64,000 nt of DNA. It comes from an uncultured Rhodanobacteraceae bacterium (GTDB lineage: Bacteria > Pseudomonadota > Gammaproteobacteria > Xanthomonadales > SZUA-5). Position numbers and translations under genes: made by a program. Of the stretch, positions 8,960-16,601 are shown one piece after another (within the stretch, counting starts at the first letter, position 1; each line of letters starts with the position of its first letter). Location: contig CALEZI010000038.1 in the NCBI GenBank assembly GCA_937928755.1, positions 5,040 through 69,039 on the forward strand, given 5' to 3'. Below the pieces are notes generated by a model. The model was not told the DNA's origin. It did no database searches and saw only the letters and a program-made list of their open reading frames with translations.

Positions 8960-9096
8960 GCGGGGCTGGGGACCGGGGGCTGGGGCGCACATCCGCAAGC
9001 TGCGGCGATTGTTCAGCTCGACGAAGCGAGTTTCGCGCTTACCCAGATTCCCGCGCAGCCAGGAAGCGCGCTCCAGCCCCCGGTCCCCAGCCCCGC
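8960..9096. repeat. Family I inverted-repeat element after phoU
   Basis: Arm GCGGGGCTGGGGACCGGGGG (starting 8960) and its exact complement ending in CCCCGGTCCCCAGCCCCGC (9073-9096) enclose an ~88-bp spacer. The arms are at least 23 bp and essentially perfect. This is the only copy in the window. It begins 11 bp after the phoU stop and could end the pst transcript. Confidence 0.8.
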
Positions 9097-9163
9097 ACTT
9101 GCTGTTGCGCTGTTACCTGTGCCCTCACCGCGCCCAGCGGTCCGCACGCTATCCTCGCGCCCC

Positions 9164-10054
9164 ATGTACACCCAGTGCGTCCGTTGCCTCACCGTCTATC
9201 GTCTGCAGCCGCAGGCGCTGGCGCATGCGCGTGGGCAGTTCCGCTGCGGCCACTGCGGGACCGTGTTCGACGGCCTGGAGCGCCTGGTCGAACAACTCCC
9301 AGAGGCGCCGTTCCAGGAATTGCCGCAATCCGAGGCCAGCGAGACCCCGGTGGTGCTCAGTTCTCCGGCGATGCGGCCGGCGCCGCGTCAACCGAAGTTG
9401 TTCGACGATGAGCCGCTCGCCGAGCGTGGAGGACGACGCGAACCGCGCTTCCCGGGCGAGTGGTTGGCGCATGATCGCGCGGATCGCGGACGTGGCGCGC
9501 CGGCGCGTACGCCAGCCGAGGCGCGGGTGCCCCCGCGCATCGAAGGCGCCAGCCGCCGTGCGGTCGCCGTGCGGCCACCCAGTAATGCCGGCTGGTGGCT
9601 GGGCAGCGTATTGCTGGCCCTGCTGCTCGGCGGTCAGATCGCCTATGCCGAGCGTGCGCGCCTGCTCGAAGACCAGCGGATCCGGCCACTGCTGGATCGA
9701 TTCTGTGACCAGTTCAACTGCCGATTGCCGATGCGCGTCCAGGTCGCGTCGATCCGACTGGTCAGTCGTGAGGTGCGGCCACATCCGGAAGCGCCCAAAG
9801 CGCTGATGATCAGCGCCAGCATGGTCAACGATGCCGGATTCACCCAGCGCTTTCCGCTGGTCGAAGTCACCCTGTCCGATCTGGGTGAACGCATCATCGC
9901 CCAGCGCCGTTTCACGCCAGGCGAGTACCTCGCCGAAGCCGAGAGTCTGCAGCGTGGATTTCCGGCCGGAGCGACTGCGCCGCTGGTGTTCGAAGTGGCC
10001 GATCCCGGCCAGGAAGCGGTGGCCTTCGAGTTCAGGTTCCTGCCGGCGGAGTAG
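9164..10054 (+). CDS. Zinc-ribbon membrane protein with DUF3426 domain
   Basis: Function unknown; the family is widespread in beta- and gammaproteobacteria. 296 residues in three parts. An N-terminal MJ0042-type zinc ribbon has paired cysteines in QCVRC (residues 5-8) and FRCGHC (about 28-31). A long disordered proline- and arginine-rich linker runs to about residue 140. One membrane helix follows (GWWLGSVLLALLLGGQIAYA, about 143-163), with a periplasmic DUF3426 domain after it (VSREVRPHPEAPKALMISAS to the end). In related genomes such genes usually lie beside prmA; here it follows phoU instead, separated by element I. Confidence 0.85.
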   Translation: MYTQCVRCLTVYRLQPQALAHARGQFRCGHCGTVFDGLERLVEQLPEAPFQELPQSEASETPVVLSSPAMRPAPRQPKLFDDEPLAERGGRREPRFPGEWLAHDRADRGRGAPARTPAEARVPPRIEGASRRAVAVRPPSNAGWWLGSVLLALLLGGQIAYAERARLLEDQRIRPLLDRFCDQFNCRLPMRVQVASIRLVSREVRPHPEAPKALMISASMVNDAGFTQRFPLVEVTLSDLGERIIAQRRFTPGEYLAEAESLQRGFPAGATAPLVFEVADPGQEAVAFEFRFLPAE

Positions 10055-10070
10055 GGTGGCAGGCGCGCTA

Positions 10071-10184
10071 TTGTGGGTCCAGACAAGTCTGGGCCCACCG
10101 GGAGCTCAACTCAAAAGCGTCCAGACAAGTCTGGACCTACCAGGAGCTCAGCTCGAAAGCGTACAGACAAGTCTGGACCCACCA
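10071..10184. repeat. Family A element A2 (three arms)
   Basis: Arms at about 10071-10100, 10114-10141 and 10156-10184 each contain the GTCCAGACAAGTCTGG core. The first arm has GGGCCC in place of GGACCC and the third has GTACAGAC. The intervening units share GGGAGCTCAACTC / AGGAGCTCAGCTC, so the last two arms look like a local tandem duplication of about 42 bp. The element lies between two convergent genes and ends six bases before the regulator stop codon. Confidence 0.85.
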
Positions 10185-10189
10185 GGGTG

Positions 10190-10879
10190 TCACGCCTTCC
10201 AGCGATAACCCACGCCGTGCACGGTGTCGACCGCGTCGAAGTCTCGGTCGACGGCGACGAACTTCTTGCGGATGCGCTTGATGTGGCTGGTGATGGTGGC
10301 CTCGTCGACCACTACCTGCGCCGCGCTCATCAACTGGTCGCGATTCTTGACGTGACCGGGATAGCGCGCCATCGCATGCACAATCCAGAACTCGGTCACC
10401 GTCAACGGCACTTCGATGTCTTTCCAGGTGGCGAGCATGCGCTCGCCCTCGAGCTTGAGGTGGCCATGTTCCAGCAGTTGTTCCTTGCCGGCGGGCTGGC
10501 TCAACGCTTCGACCCGGCGAAACAGTGAGACGATGCGTGCCAGCAGGTGCTGCAGGCTGATGTCCTTGGTCAGGAAGTCGTCGGCACCCAGGCGCAAGCC
10601 GGAGATGATGTCGAGATCCGCATCTCGCGCGGTCAGAAAGATGATCGGCAATGCGGTGGAGCGCTGGCGCAGTTCACGGCAGAGTTCGAAGCCACCTTCC
10701 GGTTCGTCGCCGAGTCCAATGTCGATCAGCACCAGGTCCGGCATGCGCAGCGCAAACGCACTCGAGGCCTGCGCGCGCGACGCAAAAGTCTGCACCTCGT
10801 AGCCATAGCGCTTGAGCGCGTCGGCGTAGTTGGCGCGAATGGCGGGTTCATCTTCGACGATCGCAATCTGACGGGCCAT
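10190..10879 (-). CDS. OmpR-family response regulator, similar to the regulator of proteobacterial dedicated sortase systems
   Basis: Two-component transcriptional regulator, 229 residues. The receiver domain (1-120) has the acidic pair in AIVEDEPAIR, the phospho-acceptor Asp in DLVLIDIGLGD, the Thr in PIIFLTARD and the Lys in FLTKDISL. The C-terminal winged helix (about 135-229) contains VPLTVTEFWIVHAMARYPGH and the recognition region TITSHIKRIRKKF, ending GVGYRWKA. The segments IDIGLGDEPEGGFELCREL and GLRLGADDFLTKD resemble, from memory, the regulator of proteobacterial dedicated sortase systems. No histidine kinase or sortase gene adjoins it, so it is an orphan here. The ATG at 10879 follows GAAGAGCTC. 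Confidence 0.8.
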   Translation of the reverse strand: MARQIAIVEDEPAIRANYADALKRYGYEVQTFASRAQASSAFALRMPDLVLIDIGLGDEPEGGFELCRELRQRSTALPIIFLTARDADLDIISGLRLGADDFLTKDISLQHLLARIVSLFRRVEALSQPAGKEQLLEHGHLKLEGERMLATWKDIEVPLTVTEFWIVHAMARYPGHVKNRDQLMSAAQVVVDEATITSHIKRIRKKFVAVDRDFDAVDTVHGVGYRWKA

Positions 10880-10997
10880 GAGCTCTTCGGTTCGGCGGAG
10901 TCGGCGCGAACGGTAGGCGCGGCAGCCGCAGAGGGCAAGCATCGCCGGTCGCTTGTCTTGGTTTTGCCCGATCGGGTGGTCTTTGAACGGAAAGGCA

Positions 10998-11186
10998 TTT
11001 GTCCGCAAAGGACGCAAAGGCCGCAAAGGAAAGCAAAGCGACTTCGGGTATCGAGGGCCTGCGATAGCCGGTCTTCAACCAGTTGGCCTGCATGGATCGC
11101 ATCGATGACGCTTTGCGGGATAGCGCCGCGCGCATATCTGCTCCCGCTCTCCTTTGCGTTCTTTGCGTACTTTGCGGACCAAATGC
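10998..11186. repeat. Family B element B2 between rpe and the response regulator
   Basis: Left arm TTTGTCCGCAAAGGACGCAA and onward (10998-11037) and right arm TTTGCGTTCTTTGCGTACTT through GCGGACCAAAT (11152-11184) are inverted complements. The ~115-bp spacer differs from those of B3 and B4. It fills most of the 319-bp gap 10880-11198; no gene is supported there. Confidence 0.85.
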
Positions 11187-11198
11187 TCTTGGGTCTGA

Positions 11199-11870
11199 CT
11201 ACAGTGCCAGAGCAATCTCCGCCCGCATTCGCATGATCGTCTCCGCGTAGTCCGCGGAGTTGAAGATCGCCGAGCCGGCGACGAAGGTGTCGGCGCCGGC
11301 GGCAGCGATGGCGCGGATGTTGTCGGTCTTGACGCCGCCGTCGACTTCGAGGCGAATCGAGCGGCCGCTGGCGTCGATGCGGCGACGCGCCTCGCGCAGT
11401 TTGTCGAGGGCGCCGGGGATGAACGACTGGCCACCGAATCCCGGGTTCACCGACATGATCAGGATCAGGTCGAGTTTGTCCATGACATGATCGAGCCAGT
11501 TCAGCGGCGTTGCCGGATTGAATACCAGTCCGGACTGCAGGCCGAGTTCGCGGATCAGGCCCAGGGTGCGGTCTACATGATCGCTGGCTTCTGGATGAAA
11601 ACTGATCAGGCTGGCGCCGGCCTTGGCGAAGTCCGGGATGATGCGGTCGACCGGCTTGACCATCAGGTGCACGTCGATCGGAGCGACGACACCGTATTTG
11701 CGCAGCGCCTCGCACACCAGCGGGCCGATGGTCAGGTTCGGCACATAGTGGTTGTCCATCACGTCGAAGTGCACCCAATCGGCGCCGGCGGCGAGCACCC
11801 TGGTCGTCTCGTCGCCGAGGCGGGCAAAGTCGGCAGACAGGATCGATGGGGCGATAACCGGTTGCAGCAT
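11199..11870 (-). CDS. rpe: Ribulose-phosphate 3-epimerase
   Basis: Interconverts ribulose 5-phosphate and xylulose 5-phosphate in the pentose phosphate pathway. 223 residues, the usual size of the TIM-barrel enzyme. The start at 11870 gives MLQPVIAPSILSADFARLG. Metal and catalytic residues are visible in HFDVMDNHYVPNLTIGP (His and Asp), DVHLMV, the second His region SFHPEASDHV, NPGFGGQSFIP, and the catalytic Asp of LEVDGGVKTDN. The phosphate loop is AAGADTFVAGSAIF. It is divergent from djlA, across a 218-bp gap in which I see only a small hairpin. Confidence 0.95.
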   Translation of the reverse strand: MLQPVIAPSILSADFARLGDETTRVLAAGADWVHFDVMDNHYVPNLTIGPLVCEALRKYGVVAPIDVHLMVKPVDRIIPDFAKAGASLISFHPEASDHVDRTLGLIRELGLQSGLVFNPATPLNWLDHVMDKLDLILIMSVNPGFGGQSFIPGALDKLREARRRIDASGRSIRLEVDGGVKTDNIRAIAAAGADTFVAGSAIFNSADYAETIMRMRAEIALAL

Positions 11871-12058
11871 GGCGTAGTGCTCCGAATGCAGGCCCGCGAT
11901 GCTAGCCCGCATTTCTCACACCGGCGCGAAAAGGTGCGCAGATCCTCCCGCCCTTGGTCGATTTCATCACTTCGATGGGAACCATCCGCGGTTGGATTCG
12001 CTGTACTTCTGCAGTTCCGCGTGAGGTCAATCACGGTTGCGATGCCGGTTGCAGCCCG

Positions 12059-12076
12059 AGAGCCCCGCAGGGCTCT
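12059..12076 (+). other. Small hairpin in the djlA leader
   Basis: AGAGCCC-CGCA-GGGCTCT is a perfect 7-bp stem with a 4-nt loop, ending 12 bp before the djlA ATG and lacking a T-tract. It might influence translation initiation, or it may be chance. Confidence 0.35.
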
Positions 12077-12088
12077 AGAATCGAAGGC

Positions 12089-12865
12089 ATGGCGAAGTCG
12101 TCCGTGAAGGTGCTCGGAAAACTGCTTGGCGGCGGCCTCGGCTTTGCGGCCGCGGGTGTGTATGGCGCCGTCGCCGGCTTGACGCTCGGGCATGCCATCG
12201 ATGCCGGCTGGATGCGCTGGAGACTGCGCGAGGGCGTGCGCGTGATGGATCCGCGATGCGCGCGTGTCGAATTCCTGTTTCTCTGGCTCGGCCATCTGGC
12301 CAAGGCCGATGGCCGCGTAAGCGAGGGCGAAGTGGTCGCTGCCGAACGCCTGATGCAGCGCCTGCAGCTTGACCAGGCCGGGCGCGACATGGCGGTGCGC
12401 GCATTTCAGCGCGGGCGCAATCAGGCGCTGGACATCGTTGGCGAGGTGGCACGCTTTCGCCGTCTGCTGAGTCCGTCGCGCGAGGAACTCGGAGAAATGC
12501 TGCGCTCGTTGGCCGCGTTTGCCCGCAACGATGGTCCGATGACGCCGGCCGAACGCGGGCTGATCGAGCGCCTCGGCAGTGCCTTCGGATTCAATCGCGA
12601 GTCGGTCACCGAGCAGATCGCTGAACGCAGCGCCAACGCTGCCGAACCGACACTGGCGCAGAGTTACGCGGCGCTGGGAGTGGTCGCCAGCGTCAGCGAT
12701 GCCGACCTGACGCGCGCTTGGCGTCGCCTGCTGGCACAGCACCATCCCGACAAGCTGCAGGGGCAGGGGGCTGATGCGGAAGCGCTCAAGCGCGCCGATA
12801 TCCGCACGCGCGAACTGCGGGCGGCCTACGAACGCATCATTGCGGCGCGCAACGAGCGGCGGTGA
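12089..12865 (+). CDS. djlA: DjlA-like membrane-anchored J-domain co-chaperone
   Basis: Type III DnaJ protein that stimulates DnaK ATPase at the inner membrane. 258 residues: a glycine-rich membrane segment (LGGGLGFAAAGVYGAVAGL, about 11-32), a TerB-like helical domain (about 55-165, FLFLWLGHLAKADGRVSEGE), and a C-terminal J domain (about 190-258) with the essential HPD in LAQHHPDKL. Domain order and length match DjlA. The ATG at 12089 follows GAAGG. It is followed by murU, 38 bp downstream. Confidence 0.88.
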   Translation: MAKSSVKVLGKLLGGGLGFAAAGVYGAVAGLTLGHAIDAGWMRWRLREGVRVMDPRCARVEFLFLWLGHLAKADGRVSEGEVVAAERLMQRLQLDQAGRDMAVRAFQRGRNQALDIVGEVARFRRLLSPSREELGEMLRSLAAFARNDGPMTPAERGLIERLGSAFGFNRESVTEQIAERSANAAEPTLAQSYAALGVVASVSDADLTRAWRRLLAQHHPDKLQGQGADAEALKRADIRTRELRAAYERIIAARNERR

Positions 12866-12903
12866 GCCATGGGTTTGTGCAAGCGCTCAACTGAGGATTC
12901 GGG

Positions 12904-13554
12904 ATGAAGGCCCTGATCTTCGCCGCCGGGAAGGGCGAGCGCATGCGTCCGCTCACCGACAGCCGTCCCAAGGCGCTGCTCGAAGTACGCGGCGTGCCGT
13001 TGATCGGATGGCACCTGCGTGCCTTGCGTGCCGCCGGGATCGTCGATGTCGTCATCAACACCGGTTACCTCGGCGAGCAGTTGCCGGCGACGCTGGGCGA
13101 CGGCAGCAGTTTCGGCGTTCGCATCGAATGGTCGCACGAGCCGTGCGAGCCGCTGGAAACCGGCGGCGGCATGCGCCAGGCGCTGGCATTTCTCGGCGAT
13201 GCGCCGTTCATTGCGGTGAATGCCGACATCCATACCGATTACGACTACGCCGGCCTCCCGCGTTCCCCCAGTGGCCTCGCGCACCTGGTACTGGTGGACA
13301 ATCCGCCGCAGCACCCGCGCGGCGACTTCGTGCTGCGCCAAGGTACTTGCCACCTGTGCGGGCCCGAGCGCCTGACTTTCTCCGGGATCGGCGTCTATCG
13401 CCCGGAACTGGTGGCGCACTATCCGCACGGTCGCTATGGGCTGGCGCCGATCCTGCGCGAGGCCATCGACTTCGGTCGCGTGACCGGTGAGCACTACCGC
13501 GGCGCCTGGTCGGATGTGGGTACGCCGGAACGACTGGCGCAGTTGAACCCTTAG
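12904..13554 (+). CDS. murU: N-acetylmuramate alpha-1-phosphate uridylyltransferase (MurU type)
   Basis: Makes UDP-MurNAc from recycled MurNAc-1-phosphate, bypassing de novo, fosfomycin-sensitive MurNAc synthesis. 216 residues with the sugar-nucleotidyltransferase signature AAGKGERMRPLTDSRPKALL, substrate loop ETGGGMRQALAFLG, metal Asp in VNADIHTDYDY, and terminal WSDVGTPERLAQL. Length is typical of MurU rather than the larger RfbA/GlmU enzymes. The partner kinase AmgK is not adjacent: upstream is djlA, and downstream is a repeat-filled gap. Confidence 0.85.
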   Translation: MKALIFAAGKGERMRPLTDSRPKALLEVRGVPLIGWHLRALRAAGIVDVVINTGYLGEQLPATLGDGSSFGVRIEWSHEPCEPLETGGGMRQALAFLGDAPFIAVNADIHTDYDYAGLPRSPSGLAHLVLVDNPPQHPRGDFVLRQGTCHLCGPERLTFSGIGVYRPELVAHYPHGRYGLAPILREAIDFGRVTGEHYRGAWSDVGTPERLAQLNP

Positions 13555-13555
13555 C

Positions 13556-13697
13556 GCCGAGCTTGCTCGGCTCGGGCCGGCGCAAGGCCAGCGGAGCAAG
13601 CTCCGCTCTACAGGAGCGGTGGTGTGTCGGCACGCGTAGAGCCGCGCTTGGTCGGCTCGGGCCGGCGCAAGGGCAGCCGAGCAAGCTCCGCTCTACA
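13556..13697. repeat. Family D element D1
   Basis: Built from units of GAGCTTGCTCGGCTC / GAGCAAGCTCCGCTCTAC, each itself a short palindrome. Two inverted-pair units occur in tandem (13556-13612 and 13637-13697), sharing GCTCGGGCCGGCGCAAGG. It begins two bases after the murU stop. The second copy of the family is at 32541-32651. Confidence 0.85.
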
Positions 13698-13771
13698 AAC
13701 GCGACGCCCCTGGTTGTGCTGTCCACCTCGGCGCGCTCTACTCGCAGTGTCGTTCCGATGAATGCCCGTCC

Positions 13772-14233
13772 ATGGCCGGTCGCATGACCCCCGCGCGCCT
13801 GAAACTGTGGGTCAACTGGTGGCCGCCGTTTCTTTTCGGCGGCATCCGCGTGCTCGCCATCGCCGACGACTGGCGGACTGCGCGGGTGCAGCTCAAACTG
13901 CGGTGGTACAACCGCAACTACGTCGGTACCCAGTTCGGCGGCGCGCTATTTTCCATGACCGATCCGTTCTGGATGATCCTGGTGATGGAGAGCCTTGGCC
14001 CCGACTACATCGTTTGGGACAAGGCCGCCGAAATCGAGTTCGTGACTCCGGGCAGGGGCGATGTCTACGCCGATTTCAAGGTGCGCGACGAGGATCTCGC
14101 CGAGTTGCGACTGGCCGCCGCCGGCGGCGAAAAAGTCCTGCGCTGGTTTGCGGTCGACGTGCACGCGGCCGACGGCAGCATCGTCGCACGCGTACGCAAG
14201 CAGTTGTATGTGCGGCTGAAACGGCAACGTTGA
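13772..14233 (+). CDS. DUF4442 hotdog-fold protein, putative thioesterase
   Basis: 153 residues matching the DUF4442 group of the hotdog superfamily, whose members look like acyl-CoA thioesterases but mostly lack assigned substrates. Family-like stretches are WWPPFLFGGIRVLAIADDW, RNYVGTQFGGALFSMTDPFW (the hotdog helix region) and VWDKAAEIEFVTPGRG. Translation may start at 13772 or at the ATG four codons later (MTPARLKLW). It is convergent with the following kinase gene and shows no operon link to murU. Confidence 0.75.
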   Translation: MAGRMTPARLKLWVNWWPPFLFGGIRVLAIADDWRTARVQLKLRWYNRNYVGTQFGGALFSMTDPFWMILVMESLGPDYIVWDKAAEIEFVTPGRGDVYADFKVRDEDLAELRLAAAGGEKVLRWFAVDVHAADGSIVARVRKQLYVRLKRQR

Positions 14234-14259
14234 CCCGGTCGCCTGCGGCGCGATGGGGA

Positions 14260-14823
14260 TCACTCGCGGTCGTCGATCAGGATCGCGTTCAAACTCTGCG
14301 CAAGGCGCAACACCAGCAACCGGGAGAGTTCGTCAGGCGGCAGGCGCGCGTCCAGGCGCCAGGCCGCGTCGGAAAGTGGCTCGAAACGTGCCGCGACCGC
14401 GCGAACCAGAGCGGCATCGCGATCCGGCGCCGGGTGCAGCCGATCGCCGGCGATGCGCTCGATGGCCAGTTCTGTCGGCAAGTCGAGCCAGCACCACTGG
14501 CAGTCGCCACCGGCGTCGTCGATTTCTTCCTGCAGACGCGCGCGATCGGCGGCGCTGGCGAAGGTCTTGCCGTCGACGATCAGGTTCATCGCCGCGCGCA
14601 CGCCGCTGCCGACGCGTCGCAGCAAAAGGCGGTCGGCCGCTGCGCGCGCGGCGTCGCTGGCGTCGCCGGGATAAAGCTCGGCGCGAATCTGATCGCGGTC
14701 GATGATCGACCAGCGTGTGACCGCCGCCATCCGCGTCGCCAGCGTCGACTTGCCGGCACCCGGCAAGCCGGCGAAGGCGAGCACCAGCGGCGCATGGCTT
14801 GCCGGCGGGCACAGCGCTAACAT
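14260..14823 (-). CDS. P-loop NTPase / small-molecule kinase-like protein
   Basis: 187 residues. Walker A is FAGLPGAGKST (about 17-27), followed by the kinase-type DRDQIRAELYPGD and NLIVDGKTFASAADR, and a LID-like arginine region near DRLHPAPDRDAAL. This resembles the AAA_33 / adenylylsulfate- or zeta-toxin-like kinase group. The substrate cannot be assigned. No antitoxin-like partner sits next to it, so a toxin role is not supported. It overlaps no gene and is divergent from the small helical protein at 14853. Confidence 0.65.
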   Translation of the reverse strand: MLALCPPASHAPLVLAFAGLPGAGKSTLATRMAAVTRWSIIDRDQIRAELYPGDASDAARAAADRLLLRRVGSGVRAAMNLIVDGKTFASAADRARLQEEIDDAGGDCQWCWLDLPTELAIERIAGDRLHPAPDRDAALVRAVAARFEPLSDAAWRLDARLPPDELSRLLVLRLAQSLNAILIDDRE

Positions 14824-14852
14824 TGTTTGATCTCCATGCTGAGGCGACCCAC

Positions 14853-15239
14853 ATGCCCGACTCCAGATTGCAGCGTGCCTACGATAGCGCCCGGCGCTGG
14901 CTGCGCGAGGAACTTCCGAACGCCGAGGCGCATGCAGCAGAAACCCTGCTGCACGTGATGGGCAATGTGCGCGAGTACCTGGTGGCCGCCGAGGAGTTGA
15001 CCCGCGACGAAGCGCAACTGGTCGCCGACAACCTGCGCTACGACCTGCGCGAGGCCGCGCACCACTGGCACGATCTCAAGCTCGAGTACGTCGACTGGGC
15101 GCGCTTCGACGTCGAGCAGATCGAATCGGCCATCCTCGACAAGCTGCTGGCCGCAGCGGACCCGACCTGGGTCGAGCTGGCGCGCTTCCAGCAGGGGCGC
15201 GAGCGGTTGGGGGAAGGCGACAACGAGGAATTTCCCTGA
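14853..15239 (+). CDS. Small helical protein of unknown function
   Basis: 128 residues, mostly amphipathic helix, rich in Glu, Arg and Ala (MPDSRLQRAYDSARRWLREE). The segment ELTRDEAQLVADNLRYDLRE recalls the helical half of DUF1451 proteins such as E. coli YbeL, but the C-terminal zinc ribbon of that family is absent here. The ATG at 14853 gives the compact protein; an earlier start would overlap the divergent kinase start. No signal peptide or membrane span. Confidence 0.6.
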   Translation: MPDSRLQRAYDSARRWLREELPNAEAHAAETLLHVMGNVREYLVAAEELTRDEAQLVADNLRYDLREAAHHWHDLKLEYVDWARFDVEQIESAILDKLLAAADPTWVELARFQQGRERLGEGDNEEFP

Positions 15240-15316
15240 GCCCAAGTAAAGTAACCCGCTGCACGCGCGCGAGCGCCGTCACCGGGTGCTTGCCGGGGTT
15301 GGCGCGTCGCAGAGAG

Positions 15317-15501
15317 CCTTGTCCGCAAAGGACGCAAAGGACGCAAAGGAAGGCAAAAACCTGGAGGACGAGTCAGCCGTGAACAGCGATATCTAGACGC
15401 AGCCCGCAGCAACCGTTGGCAAGGCGCAGCCCGGTTCGATCTTGCCTCGCTGCAATCCGTTCTCGCTTTCCTTTGCGTTCTTTGCGTCCTTCGCGGACAA
15501 A
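15317..15501. repeat. Family B element B3 downstream of prmA
   Basis: Left arm CTTGTCCGCAAAGGACGCAA and onward (15318-15358) and right arm CTTTCCTTTGCGTTCTTTGC through GCGGACAAAAG (15469-15501) are inverted complements. The spacer, including CCCGCAGCAACCGTTGGCAA, is clearly homologous to that of B4 at 18001-18189. It fills the 322-bp gap 15240-15561 between two convergent genes. Confidence 0.88.
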
Positions 15502-15561
15502 AGAACAGTCAACAAGATTTCCGCCCGGTTCGAAGCGCGACAACGCAAATCGACAGGACCC

Positions 15562-16443
15562 CTACACCCGTACCGCACTGACGCGGATCCAGTCTTCGCG
15601 CTGGGTCACGATGAAGTCGCGGAACAGACCCTGGTAGCGGGCGATGAACTCGACTTCCTGGCCTTTGAGCATGCCGGAGAAGGCTGCCTCGCCGCCGGAT
15701 TTCACCGTCGACGCAATTCGATCCGCAAGCTCCACCAGCGGATTCAGCAGGATGTTGGCGACCAGCCGATCGCAAGGCGCCGGTAACGCGCTTTTCGGCG
15801 ACAACAGGGTCAGTCGGTCGAGCACCTCATTGCGCTGCGCGTTCTCGTGCGAGGCGATCAGTGCCTGCGGGTCGTTGTCAAGGCCCCAGGCATGGCCAGC
15901 GCCGAGGCGCAGCGCGGCAACCGCCAGCACGCCCGAACCGCAGCCGTAGTCGAACACGCTCTCGCCGTTCCAGACCAGGCCATCGAGCCATTCCAGGCAC
16001 AGCGCGGTGGTCGGATGCGTGCCGGTGCCGAAGGCGAGTCCCGGATCGAGGCGCACGATGACGTTGTGCGGGTCAACCGGTGGCTCCACTGTGGTCGGGT
16101 ATATCCACAGTCGCTGCCCGAAGCGCATTGGCTGGTAGTGGTCCATCCAGGCACGCGTCCAGTCGCGATCATCCAGGCGCGCGAAACGCGCGCTGCGCAG
16201 CACCGCTTCCGGCAACTTGCCGTCCAGCGCCACCAGCAGATCCAGCGGATCGCGTTCCACCGCAAACAGCGCCTGCAGCGTCAGGTGTGGCCACAGCGGG
16301 GTTTCGCCCGGAGCCGGCTCCAGCACCGGATTGTCTTCGGCGTCGGTCAGCGTCTGTGCCAGCGCGCCGGCATCGTCGAGGGCTTGTTCGACCGCTGCAT
16401 GGTCGGCGGATTCGAGGCGGAGATGGAGTTCGAGCCAGGGCAT
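15562..16443 (-). CDS. prmA: Ribosomal protein L11 methyltransferase
   Basis: Methylates L11 at several positions using S-adenosylmethionine. 293 residues, the standard length. The N-terminal L11-recognition domain begins MPWLELHLRLESADHAAVE. The catalytic domain has FGTGTHPTTALCLEWLDG, motif I FDYGCGSGVLAVAALRLGA, the acidic pair WGLDNDPQAL, and the NxxxxP-like VANILLNPLVELA. The ATG at 16443 is taken from the conserved start; its upstream region is the family C element C2 and shows no clear Shine-Dalgarno sequence. It is the last gene of an aroQ-accB-accC-prmA run. Confidence 0.95.
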   Translation of the reverse strand: MPWLELHLRLESADHAAVEQALDDAGALAQTLTDAEDNPVLEPAPGETPLWPHLTLQALFAVERDPLDLLVALDGKLPEAVLRSARFARLDDRDWTRAWMDHYQPMRFGQRLWIYPTTVEPPVDPHNVIVRLDPGLAFGTGTHPTTALCLEWLDGLVWNGESVFDYGCGSGVLAVAALRLGAGHAWGLDNDPQALIASHENAQRNEVLDRLTLLSPKSALPAPCDRLVANILLNPLVELADRIASTVKSGGEAAFSGMLKGQEVEFIARYQGLFRDFIVTQREDWIRVSAVRV

Positions 16444-16448
16444 TTTGA

Positions 16449-16599
16449 GAGCGGGAAAATGGGAAAAGGAAAATGGAAAAAGGTGGAAGCGGGCTGAGGC
16501 GAGTCGGACGTTGACTGGTTTTGGTTGGAGGCCGCGCGACATTACCAGTCTTGCCGGCTGTTGCACTTCCCTTTTCCTTTTTCCATTTTCCTTTTTCCA
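16449..16599. repeat. Family C element C2 filling the accC-prmA junction
   Basis: GGGAAAAGGAAAATGGAAAA-type arm (16449-16489) faces TTCCCTTTTCCTTTTTCCAT-type arm (16567-16599) around an ~80-bp spacer. It occupies essentially the whole 158 bp between the accC stop (16602) and the prmA start (16443). Confidence 0.82.
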
Positions 16600-16601
16600 A
16601 C

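Noticed and set aside
9164..10054. DUF3426 gene as part of the pst operon
   Set aside because: A strong inverted-repeat element intervenes and the family is normally linked to other housekeeping genes; same strand alone is weak evidence.
14260..14823. Zeta-toxin of a toxin-antitoxin pair
   Set aside because: The P-loop kinase fold fits, but no small antitoxin gene accompanies it; the adjacent 128-aa gene is divergent, not in an operon.
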